Assembly (NCBI GenBank): GCA_964482085.1
Contig: CAYZVS010000007.1
Location: forward strand, 1 to 49,373
Source of the DNA: CAIXDN01 sp964482085
Lineage (GTDB): Bacteria > Patescibacteriota > Patescibacteriia > 2-12-FULL-60-25
Direction of reading: 5' to 3'
DNA length: 49,373 nt
The position numbers and the translations under genes are program-made. The notes under the pieces are model-generated. The model saw only the letters and a program-made list of their open reading frames with translations, ran no database searches and was not told the origin of the DNA. Of this stretch, positions 32,290 through 42,125 are shown one piece after another (position 1 is the stretch's first letter; each line of letters begins with the position of its first letter).

Positions 32290-32755
32290 CAGTAAGAGTG
32301 ATCCTTGTCATCCATCAAACACCTCCAAAGCGAACCTAGCATCAGACGATGGGATAATCAAGGTATCTAACTACCTATAAAATCGTCCCAGAGGCTTGGT
32401 GAGCCATAGAGACATGCAGTGTCGTGAAAGGGGGATTGTGGCTCTACTTTGGCGCTAAAGGCGCAGTGCAGAAATTTTGAAAAAGAATTGCAAATTGAAA
32501 TTAATGAAAAACATGGGACGATAAAAATCCTGTCATGATTGAGCAGAGGATTCAGAAAAACAAACACAATACAATATTTTCTTATTCAGTGTGTCGGGAA
32601 ACAATCTCAAAATTTTATTTTTTCCGGTCGGGGAGAGAAGTGGATAAGTTTCAGTGTTTACCGAAGTGATAAATACATGCGTCGCACAATATATCTTATA
32701 CGCCGCTTGGGATGTATTAAACCGTAGGTTGGCAAAATCCTTGATAATCGACTTT
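32290..32755. other. Gene-poor AT-rich gap between convergent operons
   Basis: About 465 bases with no supported gene. Short overlapping open frames on both strands have no start signals or protein-like features. A stop-to-stop frame at about 32430-32538 encodes a plausible helical fragment (including FEKELQIEINEKHGTIK) but lacks an ATG; it may be a decayed gene remnant. Small inverted repeats (GAGCCA/TGGCTC near 32400 and 32448; GGCGC pair near 32452) are present. No clear terminator for the minus-strand cluster was found. Confidence 0.5.
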
Positions 32756-33583
32756 CTACTGTTCCTTGAGATAAACGCGGCCTGGAACGCGTACATCGAC
32801 GTATTCTAGCGCCCTTAATCCCGCTGGCTTGGTCTTAATAAATCCTTGATAGGTTTTTACCTGCAAGTCTAAGGGTGCCGTTATATCCATTAAAACCTCG
32901 TAGCCCTCTTGGCTCAGGATCTTAAATAAGGTGCTAGAGGCTGTCGGAGGCTCTATTTCTCGGTATAGGAGCTTATAGGACTTCAGGTCTTCCGCTAGCT
33001 TAATCCATTCCTTGGCGCGTCTGCTATCGGCTAATACAAATCCTTGGTTAATTTTATCGTCGATATTTTGTTTAATAATCGGCGGATCGTCATTTGTAGC
33101 GGCACGATTACCAAAAAGTCGAGACTGTGTATCTTTACGTTCTTCTGGTGTTAATTCATCCGTAGCGATGCCTTGGATATCGACCCAGAAATATTGTTGA
33201 TGAGAATGGTATATCACTTTCTTGGTTCTCTCCTCTACCAAGAGTCGTAAAACGTGATTATATGACTTATCCACAATCACGTTTGAAACAAATAAATGTT
33301 CTTTAAGCTGCTCTGCTATTGCTTTTTCATTCACAAACCAAGCATGACGCGCTGGCCAGGGCCTCCACCCTCCCCTCGCATCAAGGATGCGTAGCACTTC
33401 CCTCGTGACATCCATTGGGTCTAGGGTCTTCCCTCCCCTGACTTCAACCGTGTTGATGGTAAATGCGTCGCTCATGAATAAAACATATGGCCAGCCGACA
33501 AGTGCCACGAGACCAAGGATTAAAAAAACCGCATTACGCTTGGAGAAGCGCTGCTGACGTAGTGTGCGGTTAATATCGGACAT
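32756..33583 (-). CDS. ftsQ: Cell-division protein FtsQ/DivIB
   Basis: A 275-residue bitopic divisome protein. A basic cytoplasmic tail (about 1-17), one membrane helix (about 18-36), then an extracytoplasmic POTRA domain (about 42-115, FTINTVEVRGGKTLDPMDV) and the FtsQ beta domain. The C-terminus LEYVDVRVPGRVYLKEQ is typical of the family. It lies 6 bases after ddl and ends the mre-to-ftsQ series. A DnaA-box sequence at 33267-33275 within the gene is probably chance. Confidence 0.88.
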   Translation of the reverse strand: MSDINRTLRQQRFSKRNAVFLILGLVALVGWPYVLFMSDAFTINTVEVRGGKTLDPMDVTREVLRILDARGGWRPWPARHAWFVNEKAIAEQLKEHLFVSNVIVDKSYNHVLRLLVEERTKKVIYHSHQQYFWVDIQGIATDELTPEERKDTQSRLFGNRAATNDDPPIIKQNIDDKINQGFVLADSRRAKEWIKLAEDLKSYKLLYREIEPPTASSTLFKILSQEGYEVLMDITAPLDLQVKTYQGFIKTKPAGLRALEYVDVRVPGRVYLKEQ

Positions 33584-33589
33584 AATAAA

Positions 33590-34492
33590 TTATTCACTTG
33601 CAAGGGAGATCATGCGGTCGAGGAGCTTGGCATAAGATAGGCCCGCGACGGATACGGCGAGTGGCAAAAGTGACGTAACCGTCATTCCTGGCAATGTGTT
33701 TGTCTCTAGCACTTCTACTCCGCCTTTACTCCAAATCATGTCTGTGCGCGAATAACCGCGACAACCAAGAACCCTGTGGGCTTTTAAAGCGAGTTCCTGC
33801 GCCTCTTTAGTAACTTTGGCTGGAATGGGCGCAGGGCAGAGCTCATCACTCATGCCGGGTGTATATTTAGCCTTGAAATCAAAGAAGGCTGTCTTGGGTC
33901 GAATTTCAATAACTGGCAATACCTCATTTCCTAAAACTCCGACTGTCAGCTCTTTTCCTTCCCGAAAGGCTTCTAGCAAACATCTGCCCTCTGTCTTAAT
34001 ACGCAACTCAATAAGTTTTTTCCATTGCGTCATTGGCGGATTAACTGTTACGCCGACACTAGAACCATCAGCGTTAGGCTTAATAACAATACGAGAGCCA
34101 AGTTTTTTTAGAATCAATTCTTTGTTGTATTGATCGACATACAGCGATGGAGGCGTCGGAATATTGTTTTGACGATACAGTTGCTTGGATCGTTCTTTAT
34201 CCATGGCGACGGCAGAGGCTTGAATGCCGGAACCCGTATATGGAATACCAATCCATTCTAGTAATCCCTGAATGGCGCCATCCTCACCGCCACGACCATG
34301 TAGCGCATTGAAGGCGATGTCGATACGACCCGCTTTGCCATCGCGTACCAATTTAGCTAGCTGGGTCTTGGGATCGTAGGTGAGGACTTTGTATCGCTTC
34401 TTGTCGAGGTGCTTGATGATTTGTCGTCCTGATTTTAAAGAAATCTCCCGTTCATTGGAGATTCCTCCGAGCAAGACGGCCACGTGTAACAT
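33590..34492 (-). CDS. ddl: D-alanine-D-alanine ligase
   Basis: A 300-residue ATP-grasp enzyme forming the D-Ala-D-Ala end of the peptidoglycan stem peptide. N-terminal VAVLLGGISNEREISLKSG and NALHGRGGEDGAIQGLLEWIGIPYTGSG; the ATP-grasp loop VIKPNADGSSVGVTV; and the C-terminal LETNTLPGMT with Mg ligands. It follows alr by 4 bases, so the D-alanine maker and user are coupled. Confidence 0.96.
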   Translation of the reverse strand: MLHVAVLLGGISNEREISLKSGRQIIKHLDKKRYKVLTYDPKTQLAKLVRDGKAGRIDIAFNALHGRGGEDGAIQGLLEWIGIPYTGSGIQASAVAMDKERSKQLYRQNNIPTPPSLYVDQYNKELILKKLGSRIVIKPNADGSSVGVTVNPPMTQWKKLIELRIKTEGRCLLEAFREGKELTVGVLGNEVLPVIEIRPKTAFFDFKAKYTPGMSDELCPAPIPAKVTKEAQELALKAHRVLGCRGYSRTDMIWSKGGVEVLETNTLPGMTVTSLLPLAVSVAGLSYAKLLDRMISLASE

Positions 34493-34496
34493 GGGC

Positions 34497-35612
34497 CTAT
34501 TTTACCACAATTCGAGGTATTTCTGGATTCAAACGCGCCACGATTTCATAATTGATTGTACCGACTAAATCGGCCATATCTTCAGCTGTTACCGTAGCCT
34601 TTCCTTGTGAACCGATGAGAGTTACTTCCGATTCCGTATCTATTTTATTCAAACCTGTCACATCGACCATGCTCATATTCATACAGACACGTCCCATAAC
34701 TTTACAGCGCTTACCGCAAATCAATACTGAGCCTCTACGCGACATGCCGACTCGATCAAAACCATCTGCGTAACCAATTGGTAATACAGCGATTCGTCCG
34801 GCCTTTGGCATACGCTCGGTGAGGCCGTAGCTAATCGGTGTTCCTTTTGTGACATTTTTTACTTGAGCGACGATTGTTTTCCAGGATAGTACCGGTAAAA
34901 GCTTGAGAGATGCTTTGCGATGGCGTGTGTCCTCGGATGGCCAAAGTCCATACATAGCGATACCAACCCGCAGAAGATTGAAATGTGTATCCGAGTACAA
35001 AATGGATGCAGCGCTAGAAGCGGTATGTTTGTACTTTGGATAAATTTTGTGTTCTTTTAAAATCTCTATCGCCTTTTGATATTCATTCAGCTGATGGTCA
35101 GCATAAGCGCGAGACTTTGTGTCTTCAATGTTTGCGAAGTGTGAAAAGACACCTTCGATCTCTATGTTGGGATACTTCCCTACTTGCTTGAGAAAATCTA
35201 GAAGATTCGTGAGATCGATACCGTCTCTGGTGAGACCTGTTTCGATTGGCAAATGAATTTTTACCTTACCTCTCCCCTGCCCCAACGCTTTGATCGTGTC
35301 GATATTGTAAGCGACGACGGATATCGTATTTTTGATTGCATCATTCAAACGATGCTTTGGTGTGTAACCCAAAACGAGAATTGGTTTACGAATTCCTGCG
35401 CCTCGCAACGCAAGAGCCTCGTCTATATGATCAACGCCAAACCAATGTATTCCTGACTTGGATAAAATACGCGCACTCTCGATCAAACCATGTCCGTAAG
35501 CATTTGATTTTACAACGGCCATCACTTTTGCCTTGCTAGCGAGGTCCAAAAAGACCTGCGCGTTGTGGCGCAGGGCTGACTCCGAAATCTCGATCCAAGT
35601 CTTGGGATTCAT
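34497..35612 (-). CDS. alr: Alanine racemase
   Basis: A 371-residue PLP enzyme making D-alanine. PLP lysine is Lys35 in VVKSNAYGHGL. The catalytic tyrosine is in the PISYGLTER motif of the C-terminal domain, followed by VLPIGYADGFDR. The substrate-carboxylate region CMNMSMVDVTG is present. It begins 2 bases after serS ends and passes its product to Ddl encoded next. Confidence 0.96.
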   Translation of the reverse strand: MNPKTWIEISESALRHNAQVFLDLASKAKVMAVVKSNAYGHGLIESARILSKSGIHWFGVDHIDEALALRGAGIRKPILVLGYTPKHRLNDAIKNTISVVAYNIDTIKALGQGRGKVKIHLPIETGLTRDGIDLTNLLDFLKQVGKYPNIEIEGVFSHFANIEDTKSRAYADHQLNEYQKAIEILKEHKIYPKYKHTASSAASILYSDTHFNLLRVGIAMYGLWPSEDTRHRKASLKLLPVLSWKTIVAQVKNVTKGTPISYGLTERMPKAGRIAVLPIGYADGFDRVGMSRRGSVLICGKRCKVMGRVCMNMSMVDVTGLNKIDTESEVTLIGSQGKATVTAEDMADLVGTINYEIVARLNPEIPRIVVK

Positions 35613-35614
35613 GC

Positions 35615-36883
35615 TTATCCGATTGTATCGAATCCCGTGTATGGAACAAGTACTTCCGGAATTTTGATCGTACCGTCTTCTTGTTGGTGATTCTCGAGAA
35701 CGGCTATCAGGGCGCGTGCGAGGGAAATTGCAGTTCCATTCAGCGTATGCGCGTATTCGAGCGTGCCATCTTTACGGCGGAGACGAACGTTGAGACGGCG
35801 GGATTGGTAGTCTGTACAGTTTGAGGTCGAGGTTACTTCTCCGTAACCACCCTTCCCCTCTCCTCGGCCCCACATCCACGCTTCAAGGTCGAATTTACGA
35901 TAAGCTGGGCCTCCGAGGTCTCCCGTGCAGATATCAACGACTTGATAAGGAATGCCGAGCTTTTGAAATAAGTGCTCTTCCAGACGTTTTAGCTCAAGAT
36001 GCATTGCTTCCGATTGTTCTGGTGTACAGAAGACAAACATTTCTACTTTGGAGAATTGGTGAACGCGATAAAGACCGTAAGACTCACGTCCGTATGCGCC
36101 AGCCTCTGTGCGATAACAATGCGAAATGCCGGCGTATTTAATAGGCATTGCCGATTCCTCGATAATCTCGTCCTTGTGATAGCCACCAAGCGTAATCTCA
36201 GCTGTGCCGATCAGTGAAAGATCCGTACCTTCTACGGAATAGATCTGTGTCTCTGGACCGCGTGGATTAAAGCCTACGCCGACCAAGACTTCATCACGAG
36301 CCAAATCAGGCGTTGTCATTGGCAAGTAGCCTTCTGCTGCCATTTCTTTACTCGCCCACAAAATCATCGCTTGCTCTAAGAGAGCGAGCTTGCCTTTCAA
36401 AAAATAAAACTTTGCTCCCGATGTTTTGGCTGCGCGCTCAAAGTCGATAAGATCATGCATCTTGGCCAGCTCTACGTGAGAACGCGGATTGGATAATTTC
36501 TTGATCTCGCCGACAGTGTCGATGACTTTATTGTCTCCATCCGTTTTTCCGATGGGCGCATCGGGATGCGTCATGTTGGGCAGCTTGAGAACTTCTTCTT
36601 TCCAAGACTTCTCTACTGTTTCCAGCTCACCCTCCTTAACAACCAGATCTTCTTTGAGCTTCTTTCCGCGCTCGATAAAACCCGGACGATCTTCTTTTGA
36701 GGCAGATTTCATCGCATTAGCGATTTCATTACGTTCTTGTCGGAGAAGCTCAACTTCCTTTAACAAAACTAAGCGACCAGCATCGAGCTCAAGCAATGCA
36801 TCAAGATCGACTTGAACTCCACGATTTTTTAGATTCTCGCGGACCGTTTCGATGTTTTCACGAACGTAATGGATGTCGAGCAT
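35615..36883 (-). CDS. serS: Seryl-tRNA synthetase
   Basis: A 422-residue class II synthetase. An N-terminal antiparallel coiled-coil arm (about 30-100) contacts tRNA-Ser. The core has motif 2 FSKVEMFVFCTPEQSE after GISHCYRTEAGAYGRESYGLYRVHQ, the TGDLGGPAYRKFDLEAWM active-site segment and motif 3 NGTAISLARALIAVLENHQ. It is separated by 2 bases from lysS upstream and alr downstream. Confidence 0.97.
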   Translation of the reverse strand: MLDIHYVRENIETVRENLKNRGVQVDLDALLELDAGRLVLLKEVELLRQERNEIANAMKSASKEDRPGFIERGKKLKEDLVVKEGELETVEKSWKEEVLKLPNMTHPDAPIGKTDGDNKVIDTVGEIKKLSNPRSHVELAKMHDLIDFERAAKTSGAKFYFLKGKLALLEQAMILWASKEMAAEGYLPMTTPDLARDEVLVGVGFNPRGPETQIYSVEGTDLSLIGTAEITLGGYHKDEIIEESAMPIKYAGISHCYRTEAGAYGRESYGLYRVHQFSKVEMFVFCTPEQSEAMHLELKRLEEHLFQKLGIPYQVVDICTGDLGGPAYRKFDLEAWMWGRGEGKGGYGEVTSTSNCTDYQSRRLNVRLRRKDGTLEYAHTLNGTAISLARALIAVLENHQQEDGTIKIPEVLVPYTGFDTIG

Positions 36884-36885
36884 AA

Positions 36886-38358
36886 TTATTCTTCCTGCTT
36901 AGGACGAAGGGTCGGGAACAAGATAACCTCTTTTAGCGATGGGGCGGATGTGAGAAGCATTACAAGGCGGTCGATACCCATTCCCATGCCGGAAGTTGGA
37001 GGCATACCATGTTCAAGCGCTGTCAGGAATTCCTCGTCCTTAGGTTGCGCTTCTTCACTTCCTGCCTCCGCTAATTTTTGTTGCTCATCAAATCTTGAGC
37101 GCTGGTCGAGTGGATCGTTTAACTCGTAATAATAGGCGTTGATAATTTCTGCACCGTCAACGACAAGCTGAGCGGTAGCACTCTTGTCTGGGTCTTCAGG
37201 CGAGCGACCAGCCAATGGCTTCATCGCTACTGGATACTCCAAAACCCAAGCTGGTCCGACAAGTTTGGTGCGAGCTGTTTTTTTGTAGAGCTCATCAAGA
37301 TGCTCCCCCATGCCGACTGATTTCTTGAAATCGACTTTCACTTTTGCAGCTTTGACGGCGGCTTTCAGTGCCGGAATATCTTTGATTTCATCGATGTCGA
37401 TACCTGTTGCTTCCTTGATCGCTTCTCGGAATGTGATGCGTTTCCAAGGTCCAGTGAAGTTGAGATCGCCAGATTCTCGTTTTACGATGGCGGAACCAAA
37501 GGTTTCGGTCAGCATTGTACCGACCATCTCCTCGATGAATGTCAGAAAGCGTTCTTTGCCAGCATAAGCCCAATACAACTCGATCTGGGTAAACTCTGGG
37601 TTATGACTATGGTCGATACCTTCATTGCGGAAGCAACGTGCAATTTCATACACTTTTTCCATTCCGCCGATTACAAGACGCTTTAAAAACAATTCTGGCG
37701 CAATGCGGAGATAGAGATCGATCCCAAGTGCATTGTGATGCGTAACGAAAGGCCTGGCGGCCGCACCTCCAGCGAGAGTTTGCAAAACAGGCGTCTCAAC
37801 TTCTAGAAAGCCACGCGCATCGAGAAATGAACGCATCGATGAGACGAGGCGTGAACGCACAATAAAACGCTGGCGAACCTCTGGATTAACGAGCAGGTCG
37901 AGTTCACGCTGACGGAAACGGATTTCTACATCGGAAAGGCCATGCCATTTTTCTGGTAACGGAAGCAAAGCCTTGGACAGAATACGCCAGTCGGAAATTA
38001 ACAGAGACTTTTCCCCGCGCTTGGTAAGAAAAGGCGTCCCATGAGCCTCCAGAAAATCTCCTGGATCGATGTCGTCACGGAAAAGAATAAAGGCATCGCC
38101 TAACGAGTCTTCCTTGAAGACGAGCTGTACTTGCCCACTCTCATCGCGAATATCTGCAAAGATCATTCCGCCATGAACACGGATTGTCATGATGCGTCCA
38201 GACAAAATAACAGCTGTCTCATTTTTAGCGAGATCTTCAAAATGCTCAAGCATGTCCCCTACCTCGTGGGTACGCTCGGCTGATTTTGGATATGGATCCA
38301 TCCCCGCTTTACGCAGGGCTTCCAGTTTAGATAAACGTACATCTCGCTCCTCCGTCAT
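36886..38358 (-). CDS. lysS: Lysyl-tRNA synthetase (class II)
   Basis: A 490-residue class II LysRS. An N-terminal OB-fold anticodon-binding domain (about 45-150, SGRIMTIRVHGGMIFADIRDESG) is followed by the catalytic core. Motif 2 is CFRNEGIDHSHNPEFTQIELYWAY and motif 3 GMGMGIDRLVMLLT. A short insertion rich in Lys/Ala (about 335-365) is present. It starts 12 bases after greA and is followed by serS. Confidence 0.97.
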   Translation of the reverse strand: MTEERDVRLSKLEALRKAGMDPYPKSAERTHEVGDMLEHFEDLAKNETAVILSGRIMTIRVHGGMIFADIRDESGQVQLVFKEDSLGDAFILFRDDIDPGDFLEAHGTPFLTKRGEKSLLISDWRILSKALLPLPEKWHGLSDVEIRFRQRELDLLVNPEVRQRFIVRSRLVSSMRSFLDARGFLEVETPVLQTLAGGAAARPFVTHHNALGIDLYLRIAPELFLKRLVIGGMEKVYEIARCFRNEGIDHSHNPEFTQIELYWAYAGKERFLTFIEEMVGTMLTETFGSAIVKRESGDLNFTGPWKRITFREAIKEATGIDIDEIKDIPALKAAVKAAKVKVDFKKSVGMGEHLDELYKKTARTKLVGPAWVLEYPVAMKPLAGRSPEDPDKSATAQLVVDGAEIINAYYYELNDPLDQRSRFDEQQKLAEAGSEEAQPKDEEFLTALEHGMPPTSGMGMGIDRLVMLLTSAPSLKEVILFPTLRPKQEE

Positions 38359-38370
38359 ACGGACCGCAGT

Positions 38371-38829
38371 TTAACCGATACGCAAGACCTCGTACACCGC
38401 TGCACCAGCCGGTGTCTCAACGTCAACACGATCGCCGACTTTAGCGCCAAGCAAATTACGACCGATCGGCGACTCGTTGGAGATCTTTCCTGTAAGCGGA
38501 TCCGCCTCGGTGGAACCCACGATCGTGAAGGTTTTCTGTTTTCCGTTCACGGAAACATCGACCGTGGATCCGACACGGACATTTGTTCCGGCGGCTTCCG
38601 GCTGAATCACGATGGCATTTTTCAGTAAGTCATCGATTTCAAGAATACGGCCTTCGACAAAACCTAAACCATCTTTAGCTTCATGGTATTCTGCATTTTC
38701 CGACAAGTCGCCGAGCGCTTTAGCCGTTTCAATGCGTGCAGCAAATTCCCGTCGTTTGACGGTTTTGAGGTCGTGTAATTCCTCCTTGATCTTGGCGAGG
38801 AACTCGGGGCTAACGTATTGTGCAGACAT
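38371..38829 (-). CDS. greA: Transcription elongation factor GreA
   Basis: A 152-residue factor that rescues backtracked RNA polymerase by stimulating transcript cleavage. The N-terminal coiled coil includes KTVKRREFAARIETAKALGDLSENAEYHEAKDG with the acidic tip (Asp, Glu) that enters the polymerase channel. The C-terminal FKBP-like domain has VGSTVDVSVNGKQKTFTIVGSTEADPLTGKISNESPIGRNLLGAKVGD. It precedes lysS by 12 bases. Confidence 0.96.
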   Translation of the reverse strand: MSAQYVSPEFLAKIKEELHDLKTVKRREFAARIETAKALGDLSENAEYHEAKDGLGFVEGRILEIDDLLKNAIVIQPEAAGTNVRVGSTVDVSVNGKQKTFTIVGSTEADPLTGKISNESPIGRNLLGAKVGDRVDVETPAGAAVYEVLRIG

Positions 38830-38935
38830 AGTATTAAATCATTTTAGAAAGTGGCAGAATGAAAAGCGGGCGGTTCAGCCGCACGCTTTTGCCATTAAAT
38901 GCAACGTACCAGAGCCCAGATTTGCCGTCAAACAT

Positions 38936-40816
38936 CTAAAAAGTGCCACCGCGTTTTTGGCGCAAATCCCACCAAGCTTGAAGGATTTTACGTGCAACCG
39001 GAACAGAAACGCTGGAACCTTCGCCACCCTCCTCAAGTAAAACCGTCACCACGACTTCCGGCTTTTCAGAAGGCCCAAAAGCCGTAAACCAAGCATGTGT
39101 ATTTTTTTCTGAATGCCACTGTGCCGTACCCGTCTTTCCAGACACAGCAAAAGGCATGCTCAAAAGAGCGCGGCCAGACCCATAGGTAACGTTCTCACGC
39201 ATACCCTGGCGTATCACAGCGACGATATCCGCATCTACGAGACGTTCTCCGCTCATCGTTGAACTTGGTGGTGCATCCAACATCTCAAGGCGAGGTATTA
39301 CTTGATATCCGCCATTTGCAAAGGCGGCTGTGTAAGCAGCCACTTGAAGTGGCGTTACGAGCAAGTCTCCTTGGCCGATCGATAAATTGTAGGTGTCACC
39401 GACAAACCAGCGCTCGCCTTTGGTCTTCTCTTTCCATTCCTGACTCGGCACAAAACCACTCCCCTCGCCAGGAACATCGATACCCGTTTTGGAACCCAGT
39501 CCAAATCGTCGATACCATTCTGTTAAACGATCAACCCCAAGTCCGACGAGAGATTCATATCCTCCACCAATCGTGTAGAAAAATGTGTTTACCGACCAAG
39601 CGATTGCTCCGCGTACATTCACAAGCCCATGACCGCCAGCCTTCCAGTCCGGAAAAAACCATGGGCCAACACGAATACCACCAGATGAGAGAATCGTCGT
39701 AGCGGGTGTAATCACCTTTTCCGCGAGTGCCGCGGCAGCAACGACAATTTTGACCGTTGATCCCGAGGGATAGGTGCCAGCCCAAGCACGCGGAAACAAC
39801 GGTTGATCTGTATTCTCAATTAATGATTTATAGATAGTTGAAGAAACGCCTCCAGAAAATTGGTTGTCGTCATAGGCAGGCCACGAGACTAAGGCGAGAA
39901 TTGAGCCATCACGCGGATCCATGGCGATCGCAGCTCCACGAGAAACCTTGGCAAGCTCTAATTGATCGCGAAGAGCCTGCTCTGTAGCACGCTGTAGGTC
40001 GATATCAAGTGAGAGACGGACATCTGCGCCATCAACAGGTATATGCTCTCCTACCAAGGCCTTGATTCTGCCTTTTGCATCGACCTCACTTGTGCGCGAA
40101 CCCTTTGTTCCGCGTAGCGCGGATTCATAGGTACGTTCTAATCCGGTTTTTCCGATTTCATCAGCGCGGACGTACCCATCGGCTTTTCCTTCTTTTAATT
40201 CTTCAGGTGAAAGTTTTCCTACATAACCAAGTATATGCGAAAGACTCTCTATTTCTGTTGAAAATGGATATCGGCGACGTGCAGCAACCTGCAAATCAAA
40301 ACCAGGAAGCTCCGGTAAGGCAATGGCGATGGCCATCGCCCGATCATAAGGCACCTGTTCCGCAATTGCGTAGGTTTCATCACGTCTGGTTCCGGTTGCA
40401 CTGGCGAGCTCTTGTAAATCAGAAATGGAAAGGCCAAGAATACGAGAGGCGCGACCAAGTGCGGCATCCACATCCTCTGGCACATGCGGCAATTCCACGG
40501 GAGTTAGTGTGACTTGAAAACGCGGAATGTTGTCCGCAAGGACACGGCCTTGGCGGTCTCGGATAATTCCACGCTTTGGGAGAATCGTTTGCTCGCGCAG
40601 ACGATTTGCTTCTGCTCTAGCCTGATATTCTTTTCCTTGAGCGATCTGCATCCAGCCAGCACGCGTCAACAGACCCGCCAAAACAATAATCGGCAGACAG
40701 GCGGCGATCAGGAATCGCTTGCGACCAAAAATTCTACCCACAAACAACGATTGGCCACGGATGGTGGTCGCTTCTTGTTCAAACAGCACTTCATGCTGGA
40801 AATCATTTCCGCGCAT
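38936..40816 (-). CDS. mrdA: Penicillin-binding protein 2 (elongasome transpeptidase)
   Basis: A 626-residue class B PBP that crosslinks peptidoglycan in the elongasome. One membrane helix near the N-terminus, a dimerisation/pedestal region, then the transpeptidase domain. The active-site serine is Ser353 in YPSGSTVK, followed by SxN (Ser-Val-Asn in WSVNTFFY) and the KTG box in VSGKTGTAQW. The ATG at 40816 lies one base past the mreD stop and is preferred to an in-frame start nine codons upstream that would overlap mreD. It follows mreBCD, which supports the PBP2 assignment. Confidence 0.93.
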   Translation of the reverse strand: MRGNDFQHEVLFEQEATTIRGQSLFVGRIFGRKRFLIAACLPIIVLAGLLTRAGWMQIAQGKEYQARAEANRLREQTILPKRGIIRDRQGRVLADNIPRFQVTLTPVELPHVPEDVDAALGRASRILGLSISDLQELASATGTRRDETYAIAEQVPYDRAMAIAIALPELPGFDLQVAARRRYPFSTEIESLSHILGYVGKLSPEELKEGKADGYVRADEIGKTGLERTYESALRGTKGSRTSEVDAKGRIKALVGEHIPVDGADVRLSLDIDLQRATEQALRDQLELAKVSRGAAIAMDPRDGSILALVSWPAYDDNQFSGGVSSTIYKSLIENTDQPLFPRAWAGTYPSGSTVKIVVAAAALAEKVITPATTILSSGGIRVGPWFFPDWKAGGHGLVNVRGAIAWSVNTFFYTIGGGYESLVGLGVDRLTEWYRRFGLGSKTGIDVPGEGSGFVPSQEWKEKTKGERWFVGDTYNLSIGQGDLLVTPLQVAAYTAAFANGGYQVIPRLEMLDAPPSSTMSGERLVDADIVAVIRQGMRENVTYGSGRALLSMPFAVSGKTGTAQWHSEKNTHAWFTAFGPSEKPEVVVTVLLEEGGEGSSVSVPVARKILQAWWDLRQKRGGTF

Positions 40817-40817
40817 A

Positions 40818-41339
40818 TCAAGAAGCACCCTCGCGACGTCCAAGCGTTACAAAGCGACGAGTAAATGCGTTCAGCATCAAAAAACCAATCGCAACAAAAA
40901 CGATGTCCCAGATCAATACCCACCAAGGTTCTATAGGTAGATGCCAAGGATAGAGCGCGGGATCTAGCCAACCACCTATTGCGGAGATCACAGCGGAACT
41001 AAACCACTCAAGCAAACGTCCGATCAGGACTAATGCGACTGATGCGTACACGGAACGGTTGGTTAAAAATCGATGCGAGACGGCGCTCAAGACAATAAGG
41101 ACGAGTGGAAGGCGTAGCACGGCAATATCGATCAGTGTCCAATTATATGCATCGATCATGATTGAGCCGGCAATCAAGCTTGCAAAAGCACGCCCACGAA
41201 TACTGGAAACCAGAAGCAGAACAACCAATGGTAGGAGCGGATGGATCGAAAAAGCGGGCGGTAAAAATGGCAAGACAGACACTTCCCAGAGTCCAGCAAG
41301 CAACCCAAGAACGATTGCGACAATCCAACGCCAAATCAT
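40818..41339 (-). CDS. mreD: Rod-shape protein MreD
   Basis: A 173-residue integral membrane protein with about five hydrophobic segments and no soluble domain, as in MreD. Sequence conservation in this family is low, so the call rests on topology and position between mreC and PBP2. Its ATG overlaps the mreC stop (ATGA) and its stop TGA is one base from the next start. Confidence 0.85.
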   Translation of the reverse strand: MIWRWIVAIVLGLLAGLWEVSVLPFLPPAFSIHPLLPLVVLLLVSSIRGRAFASLIAGSIMIDAYNWTLIDIAVLRLPLVLIVLSAVSHRFLTNRSVYASVALVLIGRLLEWFSSAVISAIGGWLDPALYPWHLPIEPWWVLIWDIVFVAIGFLMLNAFTRRFVTLGRREGAS

Positions 41340-42121
41340 AGCCGAGGTCTAAGCGCGGTAGGGCGCAAGACAGAAACAAAGACAACGCGATCGAGTGAAA
41401 CGAGTGGCTCGATCGTCGCACTTAAAAATGGATCCGTGGCTTTGCCTTCAACCGTATTCACGACACCAATCGGAAGATTGCCCTGAACCTTGTCTTCCGT
41501 ACCTGCGGTGACGACGAGTTGGTCGGCGACGACAGATTGCGACGAAGGAATATATGTGAGAGCCGCCGCCCCGTTCCCACGACCCTCGATAATACCGGCT
41601 AATTGGCCGTCAGCTTGTAGCGCGGCGGCAACACGGCTTCTTGGATCCGTCACCAACTCAACGGTAGCTACGCGTTCAAAAATCTGGCTGATCTTTCCGA
41701 TGAAAACTCCCTGATCCGTAATCACGGCCTGGCCAAGCTCAAGCGAGTCTTCACCACCGCGGTCTATTGTTAAGAGCGCGCGTTTTCCGCTTACATCGCG
41801 TCCAATGACACGTGCGCCAACGCTATCGTAACCGGAACGATCTAAAAATCTTGCTTGTGCGCGCAATGTACGGTTTTCCTCTTCCAAAGCCTTTAAGCGG
41901 ACGTAGTCGACAGATAGCGAGGCAACACGGGATTCCAACTCTTTAACCCGACTATCGCCTGAATTTGCTGCGCTCGATGACCAGCCACTTACCATGCGAA
42001 TAATGGGCAGAGTTACAAAACGCGCTGTCTCACCAATTGGACGGAAGAGTCCGGCCAACACCAAAATCGCCACCGCAACGACGGCGCCGATTAGCCAGAG
42101 CCATCGAAAGGAACCATTCAT
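41336..42121 (-). CDS. mreC: Rod-shape protein MreC
   Basis: A 261-residue bitopic protein: one membrane helix (about 8-26), a coiled coil (about 60-90, VKELESRVASLSVDYVRLKALEEENRTLRAQ) and the two beta-barrel MreC domains. Signatures are GARVIGRDVSGKRALLTIDRGGEDSLELGQAVI and SRVAAALQADGQLAGIIEGRG. It links MreB to PBP2. It starts 4 bases after mreB and overlaps mreD. Confidence 0.95.
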   Translation of the reverse strand: MNGSFRWLWLIGAVVAVAILVLAGLFRPIGETARFVTLPIIRMVSGWSSSAANSGDSRVKELESRVASLSVDYVRLKALEEENRTLRAQARFLDRSGYDSVGARVIGRDVSGKRALLTIDRGGEDSLELGQAVITDQGVFIGKISQIFERVATVELVTDPRSRVAAALQADGQLAGIIEGRGNGAAALTYIPSSQSVVADQLVVTAGTEDKVQGNLPIGVVNTVEGKATDPFLSATIEPLVSLDRVVFVSVLRPTALRPRL

Positions 42122-42125
42122 GAGA

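Noticed and set aside
32533..32796. Overlapping short frames on both strands in the gap after the SanA-like gene
   Set aside because: They overlap each other and the ftsQ 3' end, lack start signals, and read like chance frames in AT-rich sequence.
33267..33275. DnaA box within ftsQ as part of an origin
   Set aside because: A single isolated box inside a coding sequence, with no cluster, no AT-rich unwinding region and no dnaA/dnaN nearby.
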